This document shows, piece by piece, positions 9,931 through 23,771 of a DNA stretch of 64,000 nucleotides. Each line of letters begins with the position of its first letter. Positions within the stretch are counted from its first letter, which is position 1. The notes beneath the pieces are model-generated. The model had not been told where the DNA came from. It worked only from the letters and a program-made list of their open reading frames with translations, and ran no database searches. The stretch spans positions 61,961,553 through 62,025,552 of the forward strand of contig JAQMRL010000001.1 of assembly GCA_035578175.1 (NCBI GenBank). The letters are read 5' to 3'. Position numbers and translations under genes: made by a program. This DNA comes from Catonia carolina. Its lineage: Eukaryota > Arthropoda > Insecta > Hemiptera > Achilidae.

Positions 9931-12900
9931 CAAGAAATATAACGGTTCATGCATAAAGCATAGTTCTAAGTTGGCTGAAACAGAAATCAAAAAAATATAT
10001 TTTAAGTAAGTTACAAATTTTTTAGGATATTTTATTTGTTAAGAACTCACACTTCATGTTGGAAACTAAAATTCGAGGGCACAAAATAAATGACTTTCCA
10101 GAAGACCTCATTATTAACTTTGTGCAATTTTTCTCGCTAAGAAAAACAATACGTTAATTGTAAAAACCATTTCGTTGAGTCAAACACTAAGTGTAAAAGG
10201 TTTTATTCATTCTGAAACAAATAAATACATCCCATGCTATTTTAAAATAAAGTATTAACTGTTTGAGAAATTATAAAAAATAAACAGCTAACAACGTGAT
10301 AAAAGATTAAGAATTAGTTCACAAGAAACTGGAAATTCATCTGCAAAAGGTAGACAAACAAAATCTGAGTGGGCGTAGGAGAATTCAACTTACCAGGTTA
10401 AAATTGCTTTTGTCAGTTTCAGACGCAAATAAAGACATTTCATCTCGGAGGGGAGAACCTCAACGATAAAGTGGATCTACAATCCTTAGCATCGTTTGAG
10501 TGGTCTGCTAAAAGGGCATTAGGTCTCGGTGACGAATACTAAGAGAGGAAAACCAATAGTTATAGTAAAGGAACGTACACAGTTGATTTCCACATACAAA
10601 CATGAGAAAGCCCTCCATGAATTTCTTTAAAATGAAGGTAAAAATTCTTTTTTTTATGTAAAAAAGAATATGTTAGCTTTTAACTGGATGCAGATAAATA
10701 CGAACCCACAAAAAATTTACTTTTTGACGTCTACAAAATGTTATTCACGATTACTTGTTAAAACAATTTTTTGCGGACACAACAGATTTGAATTGTATAG
10801 CAAAATTATAGCTCAAATAATTTATTTTGTATGTTTTTACATAGCTACTTCTTATCGTAAAGGGGGAACTTTACACCAGGTAAAATAACTTTAGACATTT
10901 CTGAAACCTCTTTTTGCAGCTCACACGCATAGTATTTGTTTACTGTAGGCTTTTCTCCTACTTTCCGTCCACCTGGCTTTCTGGTTTGCCTCTTCGTAGA
11001 AGCCCTAAAGTCAGTTTCCTCTTTACCGAATTTATTTTAGTCTTTATTTGTTTTGATCCTGAAATTGTTATAGTTCCTTAGTTTATTCAAGTTTCTTTTT
11101 CAATATCCTTTCTGATTTATTTAAACCACTTATCTAACGCCTTGGGTATATTGTTTAGTGTATTAAAAATTTGTTTTGCCAAACGTTTGACATCTTGTAT
11201 ACAGAGATGTTCGTAGAAATACGTCTTCAATTTTGATTATTCACTCGAATATCCTCTGCTTCGTTTAGACCAGCACCTTCCCAGTCACTCTAACGCATTC
11301 ACTCACGTTCAGACGCGTAAAAATTTTACAAAAGGACTGAATTATCCGTATTATCTTCCATATTATCATATTCCGTATTATTGTATTAGTTTTCGTATTA
11401 TCTTAGGTTTCATCGAAAGTGTGTTAATGTTATAGAAGTTTAGAGATCTTTGGAGTAAAGTGGCCATCTTTTCTCGCCTGCTGTTGTTTGTTTACTTTTC
11501 GATGATTTTTGGTTGTTTTATCTTCCCAAGATCGTTAATAAAGCCATAGGGATACTTTGTAATGGATTAATTTTAAAACATTCACAAACTATTTTATTTG
11601 ATAAACTAAGTAAGAACATTCTACATACGTAAGAACATTTTCAGATTTAAAAATGACTTTCTCGAAACAAGTTAACTCTATATTCTCTAATGATTGTTAA
11701 AATGGCTCACAAACTAAATGAAACAAGTGTTTTCTAACGGCGCTGAATCGATGGTTTAAACACAGGAAATTTTTAAAATGAAAGTTCGGTGCTTTAATGT
11801 ACAGATGAGAAAATTTAAGATGATTTTAACAAAAAATACAGAATAACAACTTCATTTTTGTTTTTTCAAAGCTTTGATTCTTCTTATACTACAACTTAAA
11901 CAATTAAATTGTTTTCTTTAGATTAAGCTATAATCTCCATAAAATTTTGCATATTTGTGGTCTGTATAGATCTGTAAATACTGATAAAATTCGTCACGAG
12001 ACAAAAGTACTCTTAGGAAATTTGTTTTCTAAATTAAGAGAAAAACCACTTTTGCCAAAAATGGACTGTATAAAACTGTCCTTTCAAATGCATGATTAAC
12101 AACAATAAACGATAAATATTGATGAACTGCGTGAAGCGCTGCTGTTTGCATATTATTGAATGGCTTAAATAATATAACAAAATAAGAATTCTACGCATAA
12201 ACGGTTAGTCTTTGAACAATTAAGCTGTCTTATTAAAGGAGTTCACTAAACGCTTGTCCAATTGAAATCCTTAGATCGTTTTGGAAAAGATTACTCATGC
12301 ATATTAAACAACCCTCTTATTAAATTAAATACCGTATTAACCAATCATTTTCCTTTTACCATAAACCTTTCACGATTATATTTAGTATTTAAAGACGTAG
12401 GCTGTAGATTCAAGCGGAATAAAGAATTCAGAAGTGACTTTGAACTTTTGGGCTATTTTTAAATAATAAAACATAAAAGGAATTTACTAATTGAGCTATT
12501 GAAAATCGTATATCATAAATCTTTAGCATTATGATTATTAAACTTAATTAACCAAGCCTAAACATGCCTTCAATTTCGGGAAGTATCTAACTTCCCATAG
12601 GCAAGAAATTAGGTTTCTCGTGTAGCTAAAAATTTGTTTGTTCAAATAAGTAGTATTGAACACAGCCTATTCTGTATTTTTTGCTCTCGTTCCAAAAGAA
12701 ATACTCATCCATATGCTTCTCAGTCGCTTGCTTTTTTCTGAAAAATGTTACATTGTAATTATACGACCCACATAATCTTAAAATCCTTACGGCTATTGCT
12801 TGTACTACTGCACTCTTCTACTAATATTTATCTTTAAGGCAAAGAACTGCAGGGGTTTTCATCGCCAGATAAACAAAGTTAGATTGTACATTGCCCTAAC

Positions 12901-15589
12901 AAGGAGTACTTGCCAATTAAAAACGTAGAAACTTAAAACGCTTAGAAACATTTAAAATATAATTTCTATACTAATATCACAAAAATAATTATATTTTACA
13001 TAACCGAAACACTGAAACTACACAGAAGAGCCAAACAACAAAACAGAAACAAAGAGACCTCTTAGATTAGATAAAGGATAAATGTAATACATTATGAATT
13101 TAATTTCTTTATATCACAGCAAAACAATTTAACCAAGATTGTAAAGGAGTCTTGGATTAAATAGTACAACACATACATTAAAATTAAAATTAAAATCTAG
13201 TCCAACAGATAATATATTTTAAAATCCACCGTAAAGATTATACAAATGTGAAATTTCAGACAGAAATATTAACGAAACTAGACCTAAACATGCAAGGCTC
13301 TGCTGTATTATAATCTATTAGACTCACTGATGGTTCGGAGGAATCCAAGAGCCGCACCCATCATTCTAATAATCACTCAGTGATTTAATTTATTCTGTTA
13401 AATTTTACGCATATTGTAGCAAATTAAGAGTACTGGATTTCTTTAATTGAATGAACAGGCGTACCAACACTAATCACATCAAGTGAAAATATGGTATAGC
13501 AAGTAATGGTACCAACCTAAATCATAAATATGTGGGATATAATGATTTTTTAAGGTTGTTTCCTTGTCTACGATAAAAAATATATAAATTATGTAGGTAT
13601 TTTTAATGACTAGTTAAATATTTTATATCTTTAAAACATGATGAACAGTAAATCCAAAGTGATAAAAATTGAATAAAATAAATAGTGTAAATTAACTGTG
13701 TTTGAATTCGGCTTCATGTTCAAAAAGGTTATATAAAATAGTGCGGTTAAATTTCAACCAATGAGATTATAATTAATAAATATAAATGCGTGAGTGAAGG
13801 AACAATGGAACATCGAAGGTTAATGGAGTTGTTAAATATATAAATCAACAAAACCATTTTTTATTTAAGGATGTCTTAGATCATCAAGAAGAGTACATGA
13901 ACTAAGTACCTCCAACAAGACGACAATACAGACGATCAAAAGTGAACAACATGGACAATAATTTTGGTGAAACCTTGTAATTTTAAAATAAACGATACAT
14001 AAACTTTAAGATCTGCTAAATTAATATTACTTAAAAAAAGGAAAGGAATCAAATCATAAATCAATTAAAAAATATATTTAATGTATTACTAAGTAAACTC
14101 TCATTTTTGTATCTTATTCTAAATTCTATACGATTAAATTTTGTTTTTCTCAGCATAACCTTAAAATTCTGTTTTTTATTTAACTCCATTTTTGGCTAGC
14201 TTAAATTTAGGGCAGTTAATTATTAGGAACCGTGGCACATTAAATTTTGGTGCCCAACATGGGGCACCTTGCAACATCCTGTAACAACATAAAAAATATA
14301 CATGTACACCATATTACGTACATCGTTACCTCTAGTATTTCTTCATCGTTTCACTAAAACATTCTTACATTTTTGTAATTGTTCACTAAATTCTCATTAC
14401 TGCTGTAGTCCATTGTTTTTATCTTTCTTTGAAGATCAAAAATCTTTTCTTTGTGGGAGGTGAGCCTATATTAGTCAAGTTTGTGCGATACTTTGAAGTG
14501 AGATTTTTAAGGTAAGAAACACTGTGAATATTTTTTAGATACTTAATTATATTTTGAACAGCCATAAAATTCTTAGAAATCATAGCCTCGTAAATAGGAG
14601 ATCTTTTGAAGATGTTTTTGCAGCCTTCGTATTTTTAATGTAGATTGTTATACTAACGGCTGCTCTACATTAATTTTTAACGGAAACTCTGAAGTTTGGA
14701 AATTGTAACGTGAATTTTGTTCAATAAAAAATATTTATAGTATTTCTCCCAGACATTTTAGGTCTACTGTCTAGTCTCCTAAACGATTTTTGAAATTGAT
14801 TATACCATTCATATTAATTAAATCACTATAGCTTTTATACGTTATAAAACAGATAGGCAATCGTAACAGTAACTAGAATGATATGTGTCAGGTTCTAAGC
14901 CTGAGAACCCACGAATCGACTCTGTGGATAATGGTATTCTTTAAAATATGGATTAAAAATATTATTATCTCTAATACATTTTACTGTATAATAATCATGC
15001 AATAAGTTAGTTAGCACTCTGGTGTAGTTAATGTTCCGTTGACTATATGTCTTTTAGTGTATTGTGTATTTAGTACTAAAAGCTTGACTTACGCCCTTAG
15101 GGATACAATCTAAAGCTATTTAATTGCAAATCAGATGCACATAATGTATTGTTCGTACCTATACGACAATATACCAGTAATTAATATGTAATCTAAGTGA
15201 AGGTGTGAGGAAGTACCTAAGAATGAATCTCGTACGTATTATATATAAGAACGTCAATCATTGCTTCCGTTGCCATGACAACGGTAATTTTCTGCAGTTC
15301 ATTACCGTTGTTTCGGTTATATAATTTAAACACTATAGACGTACAGCAAACAGGCATTATTGACGTCACAATATGCTTCCTTTATTTTAAATCTCCCAGT
15401 TTTATATCGAAGGAATCAATACAAATACTCTTAGTTCAACGATAAAAAATGTATTTAGTTTATTCACGTTTAAAAATGTTTCAATTTATGACAGAAAATA
15501 ATGTAATTTATTACCGATCAATCAAAACAACATGGAATATATTTCATAAAGACGAAACGGATTATTTAGGAAGCTACTAAGGAGGCACT
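9931..15589. other. Long AT-rich stretch with no recognised gene
   Basis: Nothing coding is recognised over about 5.6 kb. The segment at about 10320-10560 is less AT-rich and may be a decayed transposon, but I cannot name it. A short motif shared with 41.06 and 56.45 kb lies near 12835-12900, and an RFX-type X-box-like site lies at 15269-15282. Confidence 0.45.
15269..15282. promoter_or_regulatory. X-box-like palindrome (possible RFX site)
   Basis: GTTGCCATGACAAC fits the imperfect palindrome bound by RFX factors (GTNRCC..RGYAAC type) with one deviation. A TATATATAAG stretch lies about 28 bp upstream and an 11-bp inverted repeat (15278-15288 / 15301-15311) overlaps it. No adjacent transcript is known, so the site may be fortuitous. 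Confidence 0.25.
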
Positions 15590-16240
15590 GGGACAGAAAG
15601 AACCGGAACAACAGAAATACATATTTTCCGTCACCGACAAAAGCTAACAGTACATTTCAGAGAAATAGAGGATGTACATCAGATACTTTAAAACCAAGGC
15701 ACCAAAGGGTTGGGAGTAATATAATAAAGGATTGACGCAAAGGTTGCAGAAAGGAACGGGAATTGGCCAGTACGTATCAAAGATTGGAACAGTTCGTTGG
15801 AAGGTCGAGTAATTCAGAGGGTTGGCAAGTATTAAAGACATTGAGACAAAAACAATTATTATAAAAGAACTTTTGAGAGAGAATTGCTCACAATTTGTTG
15901 AACATGATATCGAATTTCATGAGATTATTGCAGAAAAGCCAGAGAGATCGAACTAGCTCTTAAGGATGTAAAAAAGACCATAGTGTCTTTGAGGTACAAA
16001 AAGTCCGCAGTCCCGGGTGAAATCCCCCCAGAGCTCATTAAATATGGCAGCAAAAATCTATTCCGCATTAACTACAGAATGGTTCGGACAGCATCGAATT
16101 GTGAACAACTGCCCAAGGAATGGTCGGAAGCGTACAAAACGTCCATTTTCATTAAGAGTGACAAAAGTAAATATAAGAACTTCAGAGGCATCAGTGTACT
16201 TTTAACGGTGGGTCACCTGTGTGGGAATATAATAAAGCTG
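15590..16240 (+). pseudogene. LINE reverse-transcriptase relic (N-terminal RT half)
   Basis: Plus-strand translation, with frame breaks, gives a linker (about 15790-15960) followed by IELALKDVKKTI-like sequence, then KKSAVPGEIPPELIKYGS, LPKEWSEAYKTSIFIKSDKS and KNFRGISVLLTVG. These correspond to the first RT blocks (PGPDGIP.ELIK, PEEW, I.KKGD, YRGISLL). The best single frame is 15983-16342. Catalytic aspartates are not reached, and the sequence loses similarity near 16240. Differs in sequence from both the 1-921 and the Jockey-type RTs. Confidence 0.7.
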
Positions 16241-18789
16241 GATAACCAGATCAATCTCTGGAGGAATAGATGGATCTACATAAATAGTGGCAGTGGTGTG
16301 GGGGTGAAATCGAGGCCGTTAGAAACCGCTATATACATGTAAGAGCACTACTTCAAAAAAAGTATGATTGTTATTTCCCTGTAAACAATTATTTTTATCT
16401 AATGTAGTAAAGGATCAGATAACAAGTCTAATGTTACCTATATCAAATATTTTGTAATAATTCATAGAATAGCAATACAATAATGAGTAAAATTTTAAAA
16501 ATAATAATAAATACCGTTGGCATAAAGATTTTAAAAATTCTGCTGTTTCAATCATCAGGTTGTACTCGTTAAGACCTTACTGAGCCGCTTTTACTTTTAC
16601 ATATACATATAACGATTTTATCTAAGTATATAAACGACATAAGGAATACTAAAATTTAAGAAACGCCGATTTATGTAAATCCTAAATTCATCTTCTTTTT
16701 TTTGTATAATCCTTTAAGAAGTCCAAAACGGCTGCACTGATGTAGCTACACGCTCGGTTAAACACATTCCATCTGAGTTGTCATGCATTTAACCTTTTGT
16801 AACTTGTAACCGTAGTCTTATTTTTTTACAGGAATTTAGTTTTTTCAGTTTAGAGTTTCGCTTTTCAGAGAGTAGGCCTATTAATTGGTGTTTTTCTTTC
16901 AGATTCAGAAAACATTATTATAAAACAAGCGTTTCGAATTATTTATGGAGAAGATTTTTAAAGTTACAATTTTTATTCCAACAAAAATTTTCTAGAGCAC
17001 TGTCACTTAGAAAAGTTACGGACACGTTTAGCAAAAATAATCTTTTTATTTTACTAGCGCTAATTTTGAAATTGTATCCTTACAACCTTTTCAAATTTAA
17101 CTATCACCAGGGAAAATTTTATCTGAAAGTAAAAATGTTGGAGTGGGGAATTGTAAAGACATGGTTGACTAGACATTGCAAATTCCTACAAAATAGTTTC
17201 AAATCCACAAAGTTTCCCACAAACCGCATTTCAGTATACAGCAGCTACTGTTGGCAAATACTAGTAATAATAGTTAAAAGTTCCAATGGAAACAAAGTAA
17301 ATAAATAAGAACCTGCATTGTATATTTATATATGTACCAGACATCAATAATCAAAAAGATTTTTTGATTGATAAATTTTAAACTTTATACATTCCACCAT
17401 TAAAATCAAAGAAATTAATGGAACGTACTAAATGATTGTTAAGGTTTACAAAGAATTGAGGTCACGAACAGAAGTGTTGGGTTCCTGTCTTTCTTTGTTT
17501 AACAGTGACACGGCCTCCCTTCGGATTTTATCCTTTTTGCTAGACCACCCACTCTTGAACTTCTTCAAGACCCGAACAAAAGGTTTATTTCTTTGATACA
17601 CATAGAACGGTTGATGTATCCTTTATCACAGTAAGGTATGGAGTCATTTTCTGATAAAGGAAAGGGAGTATTAATGGAAATAACGATGAAAAGGGACTCA
17701 ATGGCTTCCATTCACCCACTGTTGCGATTAAAAAAATAAAAGCATGTGATGTAAAATATCTTATTATATTATGAAACGCCATAAAGTTCAAATTTACGAC
17801 AGAACTTTAGTTATTGTAATTATGGGTTTTTATTGTATGCTTTGTTCACGTCATTTTATTACTTTTTTCATTAATACCTTTGCTGGCCTTTTATGGTCTT
17901 AAATTACTAACATTATTTTACGTTATACTTTACAAGACACACGGTACACACCATAATAAAATTGTCAGCACCAAGTTATCACAACACCTAAAACCGAATC
18001 CAATATTCTATAAGACACAAACATATTAAATCATTATTCCCAGATATAAAAAATACGGTACAAACAATGAACATGCTACATATAAAAAACGTCAGTTAAA
18101 GTCTACAATCCACGTATTTTATTAGATCCGGTCACCTAAATAAAATCAAATCAAATCACCTCTCTCTATATACACGAGCGCGTAGAGTTCGCAAAAGTGA
18201 ACTACCAATAAATACGCAATAATAATGAAAAATCAAACATATAAAAAAATATTATCCACTTTTCATATTCAATTATCAGCTACCTCAATAATATCATTTC
18301 ATTTTAATTCAGATTTTAAAGTCTGTTATTTTCCAAAGTTTTGAAACATTGCACATAACCCAACAACTGTTTATGTAAAACATTTTCGCTACAGTACAGG
18401 AAACCAAATCAAGTTTTTCGTAACTGTTCGACTAACCTCATATGTAAACGTTTCTGTCTCAGATTTTGAGGAGTATTAATTTATAGCAAAATAATTATTT
18501 TATTTTAGACGATCACAGAAATATTGGTGAGTCCCCACCTTCTTAATGACCCATTTCAAATGTTAGTATGTAGACTAAAGTTGACTTTTTTGAATAAAGT
18601 TGCAAATCTCAAGAAGCTGGTAAGTTGCGTAAATAAATTGGGAGTATTCAAAATGTTTCGAGGAGAGGTAAGTGAAGCTACTCGTACGAATGAAAATTTA
18701 TTTTTTTCAACAGTATTATAGAATAAGATCCCCCCCCCCCCAAGTAAAAATCTGAAATTATAAAAAGAAATAACTTTTAGTAGTTTGAT
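16241..18789. other. AT-rich stretch, no gene recognised
   Basis: Contains a TAGGCCTA palindrome (16873-16880) and a 12-base C run at 18730-18741. Short frames at 17066-17308 and 17585-17791 show no family features. Confidence 0.45.
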
Positions 18790-19711
18790 TTTTTACTTTC
18801 TCTTGCCTACGTAGGAAGGAAAGTATTGTTTTCATGTTGATTTTACGAAATCGAGTTTTCACCGGACCTACACGTTTTCAGACCCCCTGAACCCAAACAA
18901 CATGTATTTAGCGATTGGTCTGTGTGTGTGTATGAACAGAATATCTTAAGAACGGAATATCGTACAAAGTTGAAACTTAAAACTTAGGTTAGATACCACT
19001 AGAGGACCCGACAGGAACATTTTCATCAAAATCGGTCAACTGGAAATAGTAGTTTATTCGTGTAATTTTTCACTTTTTGCGATTTTCTCCAAAACGGCTC
19101 CTACGTTTTTTTTAAAAAATCGCCTCAATTACTACTCGTTTTACATTTTTTATGCTCTACAAGATAGGGTAGGCGACATGTCTGCTGACATTCTTGGAGA
19201 GGTGGTTTTCTGGTAAAACTTTTTTTAAGATTGCGACTTTAATACGCATTTTTTCGCAAAAATGGTTAATAACAGTTGTCGAGAATCGAAAATCCTACAA
19301 CTTTTTTTCAAAAAATTTTTTTAACGATTAGTTTAGCGGTAATTAGCGATTTTCTATTTTTTCACACGAAAACGTGTAGAAATTTTTTTTAAGATTTCAG
19401 CCTTAGTATGCATTTTACGACAAAAGGGTATAATTAAATTTATAGGAAATTAGAAGATCGACAACTTTTATTTACAGCATTTTTTCTCTACGGAGCCTAG
19501 TTAGCGTGAAAGAGTGGTTTTCCGTATTTTTAAGCCAAACTGAAGTTTATTTTCATTTTACGTCTTTCACACATGATTAAAATTAGGTTATGTTTATTGG
19601 AGTTAGGTTTTTTGTTTATTTCTAATGTTTTATTACTAATATTACGTTTTATTGTTAATTATTTGCATTGCCAAGATAAAGTTGTGTAAGTGTTTCACAT
19701 CAGATTTTTGT
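18790..19711 (+). repeat. ~0.9-kb interspersed repeat, copy 2 (most complete)
   Basis: Begins ACTTTCTCTTGCC at 18795-18807 and ends GTGTTTCACATCAGATTTT. Lacks the SINE insertion of copy 1, and so shows the original target sequence (ACAAGATAGGGTAGG, near 19159). Two tandem degenerate units (about 19228-19375 and 19390-19540) share AAGATT..(G/C)..CTT.A(T/G)TA.GCATTTT, an ACAACTTT core and a TTAG(C/T)G.G end. An inverted echo of the start (TGCCAAGATAAAGT) lies near 19669-19682. Confidence 0.75.
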
Positions 19712-19744
19712 TTTAAATTTTTATACAGTATCTACAACTATTGC

Positions 19745-20065
19745 TTTGCTGTCTACCTTCCCTTAACTGGATCCTCCACTCATCCCTATCAACGTCCCAT
19801 TCCCACTCCATCACGCAAGCCTCTCTCCTACTTAGCTTCGGCCACCAAGCCCCTCCACGATCTTCGGACTCCGACTTTTATCCTTTTTCCCAGATCTCTA
19901 TTCCTTTACCTATGAATCTATCCAACCTCCGCTCTTCTGACATGTTCATACCATAGCAACTGCTTTTCCTATAAGTGTTTGATGACATTCCCTTGCACTT
20001 GCATTCTCCTTATAATTTCCTCATTTGGTACCTTATCTATTCTTATCAAAACAACAGCTTCTCCT
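19745..20065 (-). pseudogene. LINE C-terminal fragment (WYGHV-type)
   Basis: Reverse translation gives MQVQGNVIKHL, then QLLWYEHVRRAEVG, and downstream a basic VGVRRSWRGLVAEAK and a final Trp-rich segment. This corresponds to the R.QLLWYGHV.RM...R block, then the GRP..SW motif, found at the C-terminus of many LINE pol proteins. Stops and shifts interrupt it. It is more GC-rich than its surroundings, which is why antisense frames on the plus strand (19652-19956) look open. Confidence 0.65.
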
Positions 20066-20559
20066 TCAGTAATTAATTTTTGTTACTATAATTTTATTTC
20101 TGTTCCTCTTGTTCATGATCTATACTTCAACAACCTAAGCACGAAGTAGTGCTTTGCAATATGAAGTTATATCTATATCATTTACTTAGTGTAGATACAT
20201 GTAATATGCTTCTTATACTATATTACTAGATGTACTACATGCCACCAGGCGGAACATTTAAAAAATGTTAAAAAATAAAACTTCTGTCCAACTGCCAAAA
20301 TTTAAATTCAAAAATGTAAGAAATCATTATCTATTGCCAATATTACACATTAGCTTCAGCCATTAACATGAATAATCTCTTCAACATTAACAAGATCATT
20401 TATAAATTTTATACAAAATTTTAAACTATTAAATAATAGGCTATACAAAACCAGTACACACATTGAGTTATTTTCAAGAAAAATATTAACTATCCATGTG
20501 AGTGGACTGTAATTATATAGTCTATTAAAACTTCAAATTCTCAACACCGCCACAGGATT
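20066..20559. other. AT-rich stretch, nothing recognised
   Basis: No gene or shared repeat supported. Confidence 0.45.
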
Positions 20560-20970
20560 TAAGAGAAGTAATCAAAAAGTTCCAGAACCGTTTTAATTGC
20601 GCGCTAACGGAGCGTACAAGAGCTATACTGCTGGTATCCCTGATTTCGTTGACTCTTGCGCAATACTACAATCTGTAGAGTTTTATATAACATTGTTTAT
20701 AATGTATGTTACACGTTTTCTTGTAAAACAAGTTTGTGTCATTGGCAAGATTGCGATGAATCCCAAAGAGGAGCAACGCATTTGTGTCAAGTTTTTACAT
20801 GAAGTTGGGAGAAACATTCACAGAAACTTTTAAAACGTTGTAAGTGGTTTTCGGGGATGAAAGACTGAGTCGATCACGGTATCATGAGTGGTGAGGAGGT
20901 TTAAAGAAGGCAATTAATAGGTTAACTGCTATTCGAGTGATGAGTGGTCTTGCTGAAAAATGCTACAATT
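20560..20970 (+). pseudogene. mariner-like transposon relic, 5' part
   Basis: An apparent terminal sequence (AGTAATCAAAAAGTTCCAGA, then TTTTAATTGCGCGCTAACGG) precedes a start at 20756 that reads NPKEEQRICVKFLHEVGRN. This resembles the N-terminal DNA-binding start of mariner transposases (QR.CVKF...G). After a stop the other pieces follow in order: VVFGDERLSRSRYHEW and then an RRFKEG match in another frame. The catalytic domain is absent, so the element is a truncated fossil. It is unrelated in sequence to the palindromic element at 25.15 kb. Confidence 0.6.
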
Positions 20971-21169
20971 TTTTTCATTTTACGCGGTATAGTACCTACA
21001 TGAAAATCGATTACTAGTAAGAAAAAAATAATTTCATTTCTTTATTTTTAATACAAAACAATTTGAGATAAGTATCTGTTTCGCATAAATTAGCAAAATA
21101 ATATTTGTTGTTGTCATGCCTAATTTTGGATAACAAATTATGCTCTTCCATAAGAAAATACGGATTTCT

Positions 21170-21325
21170 TTATTTTAAATCGTATAAACATTTTGGCTAT
21201 TAGCGACTATTTTTAGTACAAAACAATGGGTTTCGACATGTAATTGCCAGACCCTATTCGAGAATCAAACCTGGGACCTTCCGTTAGTAATCAATCACGC
21301 TAATCACTACGTCTGGAGGCAGCCA
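21170..21325 (-). repeat. tRNA-derived SINE, family 2
   Basis: Reverse reading shows an A-box-like GTGATTAGCGTGATTG, a B-box-like GGTTTGATTCTCG, then GGTCTGGCAATTAC and the family-2 tail TAGTCGCTAATAGCC with TTTAAAATAAA. The head-to-tail order fits a single old copy. Confidence 0.65.
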
Positions 21326-21796
21326 CTTTTTAATGTTTTTATAAAGTACAAAAATAAATGCTGGATAAAAATGAAACAACACCTAAACAAAAAAAGTTAA
21401 GAACATTGCTAATGTCAGCATAATTGTCACTACCAGAATAAGTCAAAAACGACAAAAATGAGACACTGATATTATGTGTGTCTTGAAGCGTATCTGGCAG
21501 TACGAACTGAGACATAAAAATATGTACCTCTTTGTATATCAACTAACAATGATCACGTTGGTGGAGTGAACGTTCTCGTACTATCCAGTTGGCTAATCAT
21601 TCGTGAAATGGTAGTGGAATGCAAGATTTCATTTGGCTCATTCCAAGAGATTTTAACAGAAAACTGCAGATGTGCTGAGTGACAGCCTAGTTTGTTCCGG
21701 GAATGTTGTTTGAGAACCAAAGTAATTACAGAGTTCAGGTTTATTAGAAATAAGCCTTGGATTGTACGTAGGTAATTATAAGAAGCGAGATTAACA

Positions 21797-21868
21797 TAAA
21801 AAACTGACTTGACCAGGAATTGAATCCGAGACCCCAACAGATGCTTACTCCACGGGCTGGCGTAATGT
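21797..21868 (-). repeat. SINE tRNA-like head fragment
   Basis: Reverse reading gives CGCCAGCCCGTGGAGTAAGC and a B-box-like GGATTCAATTCCTGG. No matching family tail follows, so only the head can be supported. Confidence 0.45.
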
Positions 21869-23771
21869 TGGCACTCTAGAATTATAATCATTAAGTCACA
21901 TACATTATAACATTAAGTCACTCTAGAATTTGTAAAAATTAGGTCTCTTTTATTCTTTGTTATTTCACAGCACTTCCTTATTCCATATATAATTTTACGA
22001 GAATCAGAAGGGTATCATTTCCTAAATTTCGTAGCACTTTGTGGTTGGTCGTGAGTTACTATATTTCCTTTTCTAGAGAAACTTACATATTATTTCCCCG
22101 CCATTCTTAGTTTCTTAATCAAATCTTCTGACGCGCCAGCACAAAGAAACTTATTAATAACACAAATCGTAAAATTGACAAAATTGAGAGTTATGGCATC
22201 TTGGCATTTCATGAACGTGTTCCAAGTACTATTTGTGTGAATGTATTGTAGCGGAGTAAAATGTTAGTTTTAGAAATGAGTCAATAAATTCATATAAATT
22301 AACTATGTTTTCTTACCACAATTTGCAATTTATTTGCATTTCAAGTTAACGTAATGTTAAAACACATAAGTTTCATTGAAATTTTTCTAAACCTAGCAAT
22401 TGCTTTGCTGTAAGGTAACACTGACATTTCGAATACCTCATTTGTTACTGGTAGAAAAGACCTTCAGCAGTTACGAAAAATGGTATTCATATTACTGGCA
22501 GAAACTCAAATGATTGACAGAAGATAAAATTAAGGGTTCATTTTAAGTAAATAAATAAATAATTAATAATAAATAAATAAATTAATTAATTAATTTTTAC
22601 TGGACAATTTATAATATAAAGTATTTTCAAATATGTAATTCCTAATGTGAGAGGTATGAGCGTTCATAAAATTAAAAAATTGTTTAACAGTAGCTATTTA
22701 AATAAGGCAAGGCGGTTGTTTGTTTTCAGTTCGTATAAGCCATAAAACAGTGATTAGCAACTACAACGAAGTGTGGAACAAAAGCAGTGGTTTTTACCAT
22801 ATTAAAATCTTCAGATACTAACTGAAAATAAAACATGAAACATTCCATTTATGGTCTAACATGCCACGATTACACTAAAAAAAGCTCTAATTAGACCGTG
22901 ATATCTAATAAAATTAGTCTTACAAACAACAAGACAGTTTGAAAATCAATTACGAAAAATTAAATGAAGAACATAAACATTCAGTCGGTATAAAAATAAT
23001 TTGTACACTAATTAAGGAAAAATGAAATTGTTCGGCGATGTCTTAAGGGCATTTCTCATTTTGCCTCGTTAAGAGAAACGATAGCCATTGATAACTACAT
23101 TCTCGTAAATTATCGGTATAAACTTTCCAATAGCTTATTGGATGGAGGAGTCATTAACTACTCCACGAAATGAAACTGATAAAATTGTAAAAAAATACGT
23201 CACTAATAAAACCATGAATTCTCGTCCTACGAGAATTTTTCTGTACAGCTCAAATTAATGATTATATAGAAATTTTATTTCCTTTTCGATATCATTTCAA
23301 ATACGTCAAATAAACTTACCCATTACTTACATTAGGTTAGGGTGAAAGAAACACTATTAAGCGTACAGAATTCTGAATAACTGAAATATTTACGGAATAC
23401 GTATGATGAGTTCAAAATTAATGCATAGCTAAACCCGTAAATATCTGTCGAACTTTTATCCCTTGCGTAAAGTATATTAAACTAACTTACTACGCTATCG
23501 GTTGTTTTATTACTGCGTGCGGTATCATGTCTATTTTACTGCATTAAATATTAAATTTGTTTAGTTAATTTACGAATAAATCTTTTGTTTTCTTTTTTAT
23601 TGTTTACTTATCTGATAAAAATTAACAAAACAATAATATGAAACTTTAGCCTCTGTACATTAGTATGAGTTTACTTGAGTGAGCTATCAGCGTAGTTCCG
23701 ACATTGATTAACCTGAAGACGGTTTCTTGGCCAATGGCGTTTGAGTCTTCTCGTGTGGTTACCCGGGATGA

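Larger units (their letters stand above)
20971..23771. other. AT-rich stretch with two SINE pieces
   Basis: Apart from the SINE fragments at 21170-21325 and 21797-21868 (separate entries), no gene is recognised. The minus-strand frames at 21339-21542 and 21553-21891 have no family features; the latter overlaps a SINE head. A TAAA/TTAA-rich tract lies at 22545-22600. Confidence 0.45.

Noticed and set aside
18730..18741. C12 run (also C11 at 28761-28771 and 42023-42033)
   Set aside because: Simple homopolymers; possibly slippage or sequencing effects, no further structure.
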